8,506 nucleotides of DNA from an uncultured Bacilli bacterium (GCA_947629285.1 CANRDA010000042.1:1-8506), one strand, 5' to 3'; numbered from the stretch's first letter, positions 1 through 6,463 are shown. Numbers and translations: made by a program. The notes: generated by a model not told the origin, from the sequence alone.

Positions 1-12
1 TAAATTTGCTAT

Positions 13-41
13 ATTAAACCCTTATAAAACAACGTTGTCAA
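13..41 (-). promoter_or_regulatory. Leftward promoter for a gene outside the window
   Basis: On the minus strand TTGACA (41-36) is followed after 17 nt by TTTAAT (18-13), a good sigma-A-type match. A 10-bp palindrome ACAACGTTGT (29-38) overlaps the -35 box and could be an operator. The target would lie left of position 1. It is inferred from consensus only, and the -10 box is imperfect. Confidence 0.45.
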
Positions 42-94
42 TACTTTTTATTAATTTTTTTCGTGTCTTTATCCTGTGATATAGGAGAAACTAA

Positions 95-123
95 TTGACA
101 ATATTAAAAAAAAGCATTATAAT
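95..123 (+). promoter_or_regulatory. Perfect-consensus sigma-A promoter
   Basis: TTGACA at 95-100, a 17-nt spacer and TATAAT at 118-123 match the housekeeping consensus at all 12 positions. Transcription should start near 130, giving a leader of about 20 nt that consists mostly of the ribosome binding site of the gene at 150. Confidence 0.8.
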
Positions 124-149
124 AATTGCATCTTAAGGGGGAGAAAATA

Positions 150-713
150 ATGACATTTAATTATGAAGATGCCGATTTATCAAAAACTATCGGTAAAATA
201 ATAACTGATGATTCATCATGTGAAATTAAATATTTAGATGGTAATAGTGAATTTAGAAATGTAGATGAAGAAGATTTAAAAAAAATAAAGAAAGATATGT
301 TGGAGCAAGCAATTGAAAGACAGAAAAAAATTGATATTGATAAGCTTAAACTAACTAAAAACATTTATTTAGTTGGTTCAGCACTTTGTGCGGTTGCTCT
401 TCAAGCATTTAGAGGTAATAGTGAATTAATCCCAGCTTTTTTGATATTATGCTTTTTAATAATAGGTATATATAAATTTAATTTAAATAATAAATATTTA
501 AGAGAGATGAAAAAATATAAATTGTTTTTAGAGTTTGTAGACGACTTAGACATAGTAAATCAATCTTCTTCATTAAAATTAGTTTGTTTTGATAATATAT
601 ATCAAATACCTGTTGATATTGATACTATTGATGAATATTTTAGTTATAGCGATATTAAAATTTTAAATAAACAATATAAACGTTTAAAAAGCAAAAACGA
701 AAAAGATAAATAA
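150..713 (+). CDS. Hypothetical two-helix membrane protein (187 aa)
   Basis: I do not recognise this protein. The start chosen is ATG at 150, because AAGGGGGAG (135-143) sits 6 nt upstream; an in-frame TTG at 126 overlaps the promoter and is too early. Residues 1-70 are charged and hydrophilic, with a Lys/Glu-rich helix-forming stretch at about 40-65 that could be coiled coil. Two hydrophobic segments follow, at about 71-87 and 93-110, joined by a short loop (FRGNSEL) and forming a helical hairpin in the membrane. Residues 111-187 are again hydrophilic and end in a Lys-rich tail. The positive charge flanking both helices suggests that both termini are cytoplasmic. There is no signal peptide and no catalytic motif I can name. 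It is transcribed alone from a perfect-consensus promoter and ends at a strong terminator, so it is probably a well-expressed single-gene unit. Existence is well supported; function is unknown. Confidence 0.8.
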   Translation: MTFNYEDADLSKTIGKIITDDSSCEIKYLDGNSEFRNVDEEDLKKIKKDMLEQAIERQKKIDIDKLKLTKNIYLVGSALCAVALQAFRGNSELIPAFLILCFLIIGIYKFNLNNKYLREMKKYKLFLEFVDDLDIVNQSSSLKLVCFDNIYQIPVDIDTIDEYFSYSDIKILNKQYKRLKSKNEKDK

Positions 714-716
714 AGC

Positions 717-746
717 AAAAGATATTAGAACCCTCTAATATCTTTT
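717..746. terminator. Bidirectional terminator between convergent genes
   Basis: A perfect 13-bp stem, AAAAGATATTAGA (717-729) against TCTAATATCTTTT (734-746), encloses the loop ACCC. The stem ends in four Ts on either strand, so it can stop both the rightward gene ending at 713 and the leftward gene ending at 773. Confidence 0.8.
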
Positions 747-772
747 AATATAAATTACTATAAGACATGTTA

Positions 773-1774
773 TTATTTCTCTTTAACGGAATATTTATTA
801 TCAACTAAATCTTCGTAAGATACATATTCATCTAATTCGTTTGAATAAATCATTATATCTTCAACTCTTTTAAATCCATCTTCTGTTATATAAGTTGTTT
901 TATACCATGAATCATTATCTCTATATCTTTTTATAACTTCTATTAAATCATTTAAAGATGTGTCAGGGAAGTAATCTTGAATTATACTTGCTATCTCCTC
1001 GTCAGAATGATTTAAAGTGTAATCTATTCCTTTTTGTATAGCAATAGTAAATCCTTCTACAACTTTAGAATTTTTTTCTAAATAACTTTTCTTAGTCATG
1101 TAAGTTGTATATGGCACCTCACCACCTATTTGACCTAGTGAAGCTACTACAAAACCATTGCCTTGTTTTTCAAGTTGTAATCCAGTTGGTTCAAATGCAG
1201 TTACATAATCACTAGTACCTCCTATAAACGCACCCGTCATAGATGCAAAAGCAATAGATGTATCAAAGTTTAAATCTTCAAGTGAAATACCATTTTCGTG
1301 AAGAGTATATGCAAGTGTCATTGCAGGCATACCACCTTCACGTCCAGCAATTATATGTGACCCTTTTAAGTCGTTTATATCAAATTCCTTATCTTCACGA
1401 CCAATTATAAAGCTCCCATCCCTTTTAGTGAGACCTGCAAAATTAATTAAATAATCTGTCGCGCCACCTTTATAAATGTATATTGATTGCTCACTACCAC
1501 AAAAGCCTATTTCTGCATCTCCACTAATAACAGCTGCTGCAACTGCATCGGCTCCACTTGTTAAAACTATATCAACGTCAAGTCCTTCTTTTTCAAAGTA
1601 TCCAAGTGAATGTGCAACGTACATAGGGGCATAAAAAATGCTATGAGCGACCTCGGCAACTGTTATATTTGTTAAATTTTCTTTTTCATCATCTTTCCCT
1701 TTTCCATATAACACTCCTACAGCTACTAAAATAATTATGATTATAGCTGTTAGTGTGATTATCATTTTTTTCAA
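773..1774 (-). CDS. ABC transporter substrate-binding protein, NMT1/SsuA-type
   Basis: This is a periplasmic-binding-type protein of 333 aa, close to the usual family length of 310-340. In the sequence: a hydrophobic N-terminal helix (about 4-23), a charged linker, then a two-lobed binding domain from about residue 36. Family-typical segments are FYAPMYVAHSLGYFEKEGL (47-65), the SGADA...GDAEIG stretch (73-90) and a GREGGMPA segment in the middle of the domain. This group (nitrate/taurine/sulfonate and HMP or thiamine-precursor binders) delivers small ligands to an ABC permease; the ligand here cannot be told. Two features are odd. There is no lipobox cysteine after the hydrophobic helix, so the protein is probably held by an uncleaved anchor rather than a lipid. 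No permease or ATPase gene lies beside it. The start is TTG at 1774, because AGGAG (1786-1782) is 7 nt upstream; an ATG four codons in would be 16 nt from that site. The family call is sure, the substrate unknown. Confidence 0.88.
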   Translation of the reverse strand: MKKMIITLTAIIIIILVAVGVLYGKGKDDEKENLTNITVAEVAHSIFYAPMYVAHSLGYFEKEGLDVDIVLTSGADAVAAAVISGDAEIGFCGSEQSIYIYKGGATDYLINFAGLTKRDGSFIIGREDKEFDINDLKGSHIIAGREGGMPAMTLAYTLHENGISLEDLNFDTSIAFASMTGAFIGGTSDYVTAFEPTGLQLEKQGNGFVVASLGQIGGEVPYTTYMTKKSYLEKNSKVVEGFTIAIQKGIDYTLNHSDEEIASIIQDYFPDTSLNDLIEVIKRYRDNDSWYKTTYITEDGFKRVEDIMIYSNELDEYVSYEDLVDNKYSVKEK

Positions 1775-1781
1775 AAATATT

Positions 1782-1786
1782 CTCCT
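1782..1786 (-). promoter_or_regulatory. Ribosome binding site that fixes a TTG start
   Basis: AGGAG on the minus strand is 7 nt from the TTG at 1774-1772 but 16 nt from the first downstream ATG (1765-1763). The spacing decides for TTG as the start of the binding-protein gene. Confidence 0.7.
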
Positions 1787-1801
1787 TTCCTTTTCATGGA
1801 T

Positions 1802-1807
1802 ATTATA
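1802..1807 (-). promoter_or_regulatory. Possible -10 box for the binding-protein gene
   Basis: TATAAT lies on the minus strand about 28 nt upstream of the TTG start. The nearest -35-like sequence, TTGTAA (1833-1828), is 20 nt away, which is too far for a good promoter, so the assignment is weak. Confidence 0.3.
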
Positions 1808-1860
1808 TTCAAAATTTTAATTTAAGTTTACAATTTAATCTATAATATTCTTTTAATATT

Positions 1861-1869
1861 TGATATAAT
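1861..1869 (+). promoter_or_regulatory. Extended -10 promoter for the cyclophilin-like gene
   Basis: TGATATAAT matches the extended -10 form TGnTATAAT (TG at 1861-1862, TATAAT at 1864-1869). No clear -35 box is present 17 nt upstream. Transcription would start near 1876, just ahead of AGGAG at 1879-1883. Confidence 0.5.
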
Positions 1870-1892
1870 TTTATTGTTAGGAGTATATATAG

Positions 1893-2369
1893 ATGAGAAA
1901 AAAAATAATTATTCCTTTAGTATTAATAATTATAATACTAATAATATTTGTTTTAGATGTTAATAACAAAAATAACAATAATGAGAATAGTGAAGGAGAA
2001 AATATGGTAGTTGATGAAATAAAGATAAGCGTAAATAACGAAGAACTGATAGTAAAACTAGAAGATAATTCATCTAGTAGGGCATTAGTAGAAAAGTTAA
2101 AAGAAAAAGATTTAGTTATAAATGCAGAAGATTATGGTAATTTTGAAAAAGTTGGAAGTTTAGGATTTACTCTTCCAACAAACGATATAACTATTACAAC
2201 CACACCCGGTGACTTAATTCTTTATCAAGGCAATCAAATAACTCTATATTATGATACTAATACTTGGACTTTCACACGACTTGGAAAAGTTAAAGATAAA
2301 ACTAAAGAAGAATTAAAAGAAATATTAGGTAGTGGGGATGTAGTATTTACACTCTTTCTTAATAAATAA
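1893..2369 (+). CDS. Membrane-anchored cyclophilin-like domain protein
   Basis: The protein has 158 aa. Residues 4-22 form a very hydrophobic N-terminal helix preceded by RKK, with no lipobox cysteine, so it is probably an uncleaved anchor with the rest outside the cell. An Asn/Glu-rich linker (23-41) leads to a domain at about 42-158. The domain's hallmark is YGNFEKVGSLGFTLP (81-95), then TTTPGDLILYQGN (102-114) and NTWTFTRLGKV (123-133). These match the bacterial cyclophilin-like beta-barrel family (Pfam Cyclophil_like2). Proteins of that family share the cyclophilin fold, but peptidyl-prolyl isomerase activity is not established for most, and I cannot confirm catalytic residues. The ATG follows AGGAG (1879-1883) by 9 nt. 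It stands alone, divergent from the binding-protein gene. The 118-nt shared upstream region may link their regulation, but nothing shows a functional partnership. The domain call is strong; the role is unknown. Confidence 0.85.
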   Translation: MRKKIIIPLVLIIIILIIFVLDVNNKNNNNENSEGENMVVDEIKISVNNEELIVKLEDNSSSRALVEKLKEKDLVINAEDYGNFEKVGSLGFTLPTNDITITTTPGDLILYQGNQITLYYDTNTWTFTRLGKVKDKTKEELKEILGSGDVVFTLFLNK

Positions 2370-2402
2370 TATTACTAAGAATAATTTAGATTGAATAGGT
2401 AT

Positions 2403-2427
2403 AAAAAACGATTTATTTCGTTTTTTT
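2403..2427 (+). terminator. Terminator after the cyclophilin-like gene
   Basis: AAAAAACGA (2403-2411) pairs with TCGTTTTTT (2418-2426) around the 6-nt loop TTTATT, and the T-run is part of the 3' arm. The stem is AT-rich and only moderately stable, but the placement 34 nt after the stop codon fits. Confidence 0.6.
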
Positions 2428-2456
2428 GTTTCATTTAAACAAATTTGTAGTATAAT
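2428..2456 (+). promoter_or_regulatory. Possible promoter of the MMPL transporter gene
   Basis: A perfect TATAAT (2451-2456) lies 64 nt before the ATG. The hexamer 17 nt upstream, GTTTCA (2428-2433), is a poor -35 box, so the call rests mainly on the -10 and on its place just after the preceding terminator. Confidence 0.35.
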
Positions 2457-2519
2457 ATTCTCTTGCAAATATAGTAATTTATATTTTGATATTAAATATT
2501 ATAGTATGAAGGTGGTTTT

Positions 2520-5500
2520 ATGAAAAAAATAACTGATTTTATAGTTAATAAAAGATATTTAATACTTATATTATTTTTAATATTTACAGTATCATCTCTG
2601 TTAATATCTAGTAAAGTTAATGTAAATTATGATATATCTAAATATTTACCAAGTTCTTCTGAAACTAGAATTGGTATGGATATAATGGATAGTGAGTTTG
2701 ATACAAATCTAAGTACTTTAAATGTCATGGTTAAAGATATTAAGAATGTGGATGATTCAATAAAGTATTTAGAAAATATAAAAAATATAAGTAAAGTAGA
2801 GACTAAAACTAAAGGTGATTATACCCTTTTTATACTCACATTAAATGTTAAAGATGATTCTAAAGAGGCAAGTGTAGTATATGATAGTGTATCTGAGTAT
2901 TTTTCTTCAAAATTGGTTGATACATCAGGAGATGTTTCTGATTATAATAAATCAGTATTACCTTTTTATATAATAGTTCTTGCTGTTGCAAGCGCTTTAG
3001 TAATACTAGTTATAATGTGTGAGTCATATATAGAACCATTTCTATTTTTAATAGCAATCTTAATTGCAGTTGCTCTAAATAGTGGGACTAATATAATATT
3101 TTCAAGTGTATCTAATATTACTAACTCTATTTCAGCGATACTTCAGATGGCACTTTCTATGGACTATTCTATAATGCTTATGAATAGATATAGACAAGAA
3201 AGAGCTGCACAAGATAAAATACCTGCTATGAAGGATGCTTTGTACCACTCCTTTAAAGCGATATCAAGTAGTTCAATTACTACAGTAGTAGGTCTAATAG
3301 CCTTAGTATTTATGAGTTTTACAATAGGTAGAGATTTAGGATTTGTACTTGCTAAAGGAGTATTCTTGAGTTTAGTTAGTATATTTACAGTACTACCTTG
3401 TCTAATACTTATGTGTGATAAACTAATATTTAAATTTAAGAAGAAAAGCCCTATAATAAAACTTAATAAAGTAGGGAAAATTTCTTATAAACTTAGATAT
3501 CTTGCTTTAATACTATTTATAGTTATATTTATAACAAGTTACTTTTTAAAAGGTAATTTACAAATAGTATATACATCATCTGGTACAGATGAGATAGAAG
3601 ATGTATTTACTCTAAATAATCAAATGGGCATTATATATGAAAACAAAGATGAAGAGACTATTTCAAATTACTGTAAAAAATTAGAAGAAAACGGTAATGT
3701 AGATGAAGTCCTTTGTTACGGTAATACCATTAATATGCCACTTACTTATGATAAGTTAAATGATAAACTTAACGATTTAGGGTATGATACAAGTGTTGAA
3801 GATTACTTATTAAGAATAGTTTATTATCACTACAACAACAAATTAGAAAATAACAAGATAAACCTAAACGAACTTTTAAAGTTTATTAAAAGTGATATTT
3901 ACAAAAACGATAAAATGAGTAAAGATATAGATAGTAACATGAAAAGTGATATAGACATTTTAAGTAATTTTACTGATACTAATAAAGTAAATGAAAAAAG
4001 AACTATAAAAGAGTTATCAGATATACTAAGCATTAAAGAAGATGTCGTAAAAGATTTAATGGTATATTATAACTCTAAAAATACTGATAAAAAAATGACT
4101 ATAAAAGAATTTGTTGCTTTTATGAATAGTTATGTTTTAAGTAGTAAATATAAGAGCAGTGTTACAAATGAAATGAAAAACGATTTAAATAAAATATCTA
4201 AATTTATAGATAGTGACACTATAAATAAAAAGATGGATTCAAAAGAAATCTCTAATCTATTTGGAATAGATGAAAGCCTTGTAAAAAGTTTATTTACATA
4301 TTACTTAAGTAAAGGTAATATAGAAGATGCTCTTACACTAGGTGAATTTGCTTTAATAGCCAATAACACATTAGATACTGGATATGAGGTAAGTGATGAG
4401 GAAAAAGGTGATTTAGAGTTACTTCTTAAATTAAGTGATAAAGATACTATAAATAAAGAGATGACAGTAAGTGAGATAGCAGAATTCTTTGAAATACAAG
4501 AATATGAATCATATTTATCTTTAATCACACAAAAACCTATAACTCCAATTAATTTTGTTGAAACTATATTAAATAGTCCGCTATATTTAAGTTTTATAAC
4601 ATCAAGCTCACCAGAGTTAGAACCAAAACTAAAGAAAGCATACTTTATTATGAATAGTACAAATAGTGATACTAAATATACATATGAAGAAATTAGTACA
4701 AATCTAGGTATAGATATAGACATGGCTAAAAATATTTATAGTGTATATCTATCAAGTAGTCTTAAAATAACTCCATTAGAGTTTATAGACTTTATACTAT
4801 CTAATAAAGATGATGAAATTTTAAAAGGTAACTTAGATAGTAATACTCTTAACGAATTAACTTTGCTTAAAACGATTATGGAAAGTGTATTAAATAGTAA
4901 TACATATACATATAAAGAATTATCAAAGGTGTTAAATATAGATAGTAATTCTTTATCACTCATATATTCACTTTATGATTTACAAAATAAATCACTTGAT
5001 ATATCTTATAAAGACTTTATAGATTTCTTAGTAAATGATGTATCAAAAAATCCACAATATAAAAATAACTTTGATGAAGAATCACTAAATAGATTACAAA
5101 CTGTAAATACAATTATAAATGATTCAATTAATAATAAAAAATATACTAAAGATGAAGTATATAATATACTTTCAAAACTATCTAATAATTTAGATAATGA
5201 TTTAATAGATTTAGTATACATATATTATGGTAGTAAAAATGAATATAATAAAGATTGGACACTCACAATAGAAGAGTTTTCAAGATATTTAAATGAAGAA
5301 ATATTAAATGATAAAAGGTTTGAAAACTACATAGATGATAGTATGAAAGAGGATATACTTAATTCTAAGGATAGTATTAAAGATGCTAAAGAACTTTTAA
5401 TAGGGGATAAATACTCACGTGTAGTTATTAATACTAATTTACTACCTGAATCTAAAGAGACATTTGAGTTTATAAAGAATATTAAAGATGATTTAAGTAG

Positions 5501-6062
5501 TGAGACTAGTAAGTTTTATGTAGTTGGAGATTCTTTAGTTGCTTATGAGATGAGCAATACCTTTAACTCAGAACTTAACTTCATTACAATACTTACTATG
5601 ATATTTATATTTGTCGTAGTAGTTGTAACGTTTAAATCTATTTTAATACCAATAATACTTGTATTATTAATAGAGTGTGCGGTATTCTTAACTATGGGTA
5701 TATTATCATTTATGGGTTCAGTATACTTTATATCAATATTAATAGTTCAAAGTATTTTAATGGGTGCGACTATTGATTACGCAATACTTTATACTTCATA
5801 CTATATTGAAGCAAGAGAAAAAAATGATATTAAAACATCTATTATAAATGCCTATAACAATTCAATTCATACGATACTTACAAGCGCACTTGTACTTATA
5901 ATTGTTACATTCATAGTAGGTAAATTCTCTAGTGCGGTTGCATCTAAGATATGTATGACATTATCAGAAGGAACACTTTGTTCTGCCTTATTAATACTTA
6001 TATTACTTCCTGCAGTTATTGCAGCATGTGATAAATTCTTAATTAAAAAGCATAAAAAATAA
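2520..6062 (+). CDS. MMPL/RND-family transporter with a repeat-bearing extracellular loop
   Basis: This 1180-residue membrane protein has the two-half RND layout. The first half is one helix (about 13-31), a short outer loop (32-146), then five more helices between about 147 and 300. The second half is a helix at about 326-343, a very long outer loop (344-1017), then five helices to the C-terminus. The Asp-Tyr pair of MMPL proteins, thought to carry protons, is present in both halves: D215-Y216 (ALSMDYSIML) and D1086-Y1087 (MGATIDYAIL). MMPL proteins use proton flow to export lipids or amphiphiles; the cargo here is unknown. Typical bacterial members have about 700-1000 residues. The excess is residues 398-955, which read as seven degenerate repeats (see separate entry). 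The ATG follows AAGGTGG (2509-2515) by 4 nt. No regulator or lipid-synthesis gene lies next to it, and it has its own terminator. Family assignment is strong, substrate unknown. Confidence 0.9.
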   Translation: MKKITDFIVNKRYLILILFLIFTVSSLLISSKVNVNYDISKYLPSSSETRIGMDIMDSEFDTNLSTLNVMVKDIKNVDDSIKYLENIKNISKVETKTKGDYTLFILTLNVKDDSKEASVVYDSVSEYFSSKLVDTSGDVSDYNKSVLPFYIIVLAVASALVILVIMCESYIEPFLFLIAILIAVALNSGTNIIFSSVSNITNSISAILQMALSMDYSIMLMNRYRQERAAQDKIPAMKDALYHSFKAISSSSITTVVGLIALVFMSFTIGRDLGFVLAKGVFLSLVSIFTVLPCLILMCDKLIFKFKKKSPIIKLNKVGKISYKLRYLALILFIVIFITSYFLKGNLQIVYTSSGTDEIEDVFTLNNQMGIIYENKDEETISNYCKKLEENGNVDEVLCYGNTINMPLTYDKLNDKLNDLGYDTSVEDYLLRIVYYHYNNKLENNKINLNELLKFIKSDIYKNDKMSKDIDSNMKSDIDILSNFTDTNKVNEKRTIKELSDILSIKEDVVKDLMVYYNSKNTDKKMTIKEFVAFMNSYVLSSKYKSSVTNEMKNDLNKISKFIDSDTINKKMDSKEISNLFGIDESLVKSLFTYYLSKGNIEDALTLGEFALIANNTLDTGYEVSDEEKGDLELLLKLSDKDTINKEMTVSEIAEFFEIQEYESYLSLITQKPITPINFVETILNSPLYLSFITSSSPELEPKLKKAYFIMNSTNSDTKYTYEEISTNLGIDIDMAKNIYSVYLSSSLKITPLEFIDFILSNKDDEILKGNLDSNTLNELTLLKTIMESVLNSNTYTYKELSKVLNIDSNSLSLIYSLYDLQNKSLDISYKDFIDFLVNDVSKNPQYKNNFDEESLNRLQTVNTIINDSINNKKYTKDEVYNILSKLSNNLDNDLIDLVYIYYGSKNEYNKDWTLTIEEFSRYLNEEILNDKRFENYIDDSMKEDILNSKDSIKDAKELLIGDKYSRVVINTNLLPESKETFEFIKNIKDDLSSETSKFYVVGDSLVAYEMSNTFNSELNFITILTMIFIFVVVVVTFKSILIPIILVLLIECAVFLTMGILSFMGSVYFISILIVQSILMGATIDYAILYTSYYIEAREKNDIKTSIINAYNNSIHTILTSALVLIIVTFIVGKFSSAVASKICMTLSEGTLCSALLILILLPAVIAACDKFLIKKHKK
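3711..5384 (+). repeat. Seven degenerate tandem repeats within the MMPL outer loop
   Basis: The repeats cover protein residues 398-955. Each unit begins with a Thr/Asp-led helix of the type TxKELSxxLxIDxxxVxxLY: TYDKLNDKL at 409, TIKELSDIL at 495, DSKEISNLF at 573, TVSEIAEFF at 649, TYEEISTNL at 721, TYKELSKVL at 797 and TKDEVYNIL at 876. Spacings are 86, 78, 76, 72, 76 and 79 residues. About 30-40 residues into each unit a second element recurs: INLNELLKFI, MTIKEFVAFM, LTLGEFALIA, ITPINFVETI, ITPLEFIDFI, ISYKDFIDFL and LTIEEFSRYL. The units are diverged from each other, so this is an old protein-level duplication, not a recent DNA repeat. Alignment was by eye, and the first unit is the weakest. 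Confidence 0.75.
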
Positions 6063-6087
6063 AACTGGCATTTGTCAGTTTGTTTTT
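6062..6087 (+). terminator. Terminator of the MMPL gene
   Basis: AAACTGGC (6062-6069) pairs with GTCAGTTT (6074-6081), with one G-U pair and the loop ATTT, followed by a T-rich tail (TGTTTTTGTTT). It starts at the last base of the stop codon. Confidence 0.7.
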
Positions 6088-6221
6088 GTTTATTACGTAA
6101 AATAGTCCTAATGATTTAAGACTTACTATAATAACAGTAAAAAATTAAACAGACCCGACATATAAAGTTGTTTTTTCAAAATAAAAATTTATTTTCACTG
6201 GTATAGAAGTATTTCAAATTG
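6088..6221. other. AT-rich spacer without a recognisable gene
   Basis: No open frame with a ribosome binding site is seen on either strand. It holds two small inverted repeats: AAAATAAA/TTTATTTT around AA (6178-6195) and TTTCAA/TTGAAA around A (6212-6224), the latter reaching into the end of the small RNA. A short island, CAGACCCGACA (about 6150-6160), is richer in G+C than its surroundings. None can be tied to a function. Confidence 0.4.
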
Positions 6222-6256
6222 AAAATAAAAAATAAGAACTGAATTACAGTCCTTAT
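6222..6256 (-). terminator. Terminator of the candidate small RNA
   Basis: On the minus strand ATAAGGACTG (6256-6247) pairs with CAGTTCTTAT (6241-6232), with one G-U pair and the loop TAATT. It is followed by TTTTTATTTT. The 10-bp stem with an immediate T-run is a standard intrinsic terminator. Confidence 0.75.
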
Positions 6257-6300
6257 CGTCCGCGATACCACGAACCCCAAGTGAATTAAATCACTTTTAC
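6222..6300 (-). ncRNA. Candidate small RNA of about 75-80 nt, T-box-like core
   Basis: The predicted transcript starts near 6300 and ends in a T-run near 6222. Three hairpins can be drawn. The first is AAGTGA/TCACTT (minus 6297-6280). The second is a small stem TATCG/CGATA closed by CGGA (6267-6254). The third is the terminator ATAAGGACTG/CAGTTCTTAT (6256-6232). The linker after the first hairpin begins GGGGTTCGTGG and is far richer in G+C than the surroundings. It contains TGGTATCGCGG, one base away from the T-box antiterminator core TGGNACCGCGG. However, there is no room for a T-box stem I between promoter and core, and no gene follows on this strand. It is therefore either a free-standing small RNA or a relic of a leader. 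The second hairpin overlaps the terminator arm, so the two may be alternative folds. I cannot place it in a known RNA family. Confidence 0.55.
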
Positions 6301-6306
6301 ATGACT

Positions 6307-6335
6307 AATATAACAAAATTAAAAATCATTGTCAA
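6307..6335 (-). promoter_or_regulatory. Promoter of the candidate small RNA
   Basis: On the minus strand TTGACA (6335-6330), a 17-nt spacer and TATATT (6312-6307) match the consensus at 11 of 12 positions. Transcription would begin near 6300, directly before the first hairpin of the small RNA. Confidence 0.7.
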
Positions 6336-6418
6336 CTAGTCATTATTATATTTATTAAATAACATAGTATATAACTTATACTGTTTTTATGTAATTTTTT
6401 CCATTTTATATTATACTA

Positions 6419-6447
6419 TTTACACATACATATATTCGCTATATAAT
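6419..6447 (+). promoter_or_regulatory. Promoter of the translesion polymerase operon
   Basis: TTTACA (6419-6424), a 17-nt spacer and TATAAT (6442-6447) form a strong promoter. Transcription would start near 6454, so the leader before the ATG at 6464 is only about 10 nt and begins at the ribosome binding site GGTGA (6454-6458). Confidence 0.7.
6425..6438 (+). promoter_or_regulatory. LexA (SOS) box-like sequence
   Basis: CATACATATATTCG agrees at 11 of 14 positions with the Bacillus-type LexA/DinR operator CGAACATATGTTCG. It lies exactly between the -35 and -10 boxes of the polymerase promoter, where a repressor would block RNA polymerase. The left half-site and one inner G are degenerate, and the AT-rich background makes chance matches easier. 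Confidence 0.4.
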
Positions 6448-6463
6448 ATAAATGGTGATTTAA

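Noticed and set aside
126..149. TTG at 126 as start of the first gene
   Set aside because: It lies just after the -10 box, upstream of or at the expected transcription start, while ATG at 150 has a strong ribosome binding site at 6 nt.
161..364. Minus-strand open frame of 67 codons
   Set aside because: It lies entirely opposite the 187-residue membrane protein gene, has a Ser/Phe-rich low-complexity translation and no ribosome binding site. It is the shadow of an AT-rich coding strand.
4301..5221. Three minus-strand open frames inside the transporter gene
   Set aside because: They are antisense to the repeat region, with Ser/Leu-rich translations typical of antisense reading of Asp/Asn/Lys-rich sequence. 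No start signals or terminators support them.
6120..6160. Short peptide frame MSGLFNFLLLL on the minus strand as a hydrophobic toxin
   Set aside because: It is only 11 codons with no ribosome binding site and no promoter of its own, so there is no support beyond the frame.
6060..6335. Ordinary T-box leader controlling a gene on the minus strand
   Set aside because: No gene follows leftward; the next frame is the transporter, on the other strand. There is also no space for stem I behind the promoter. It was kept only as a small RNA with a T-box-like string.
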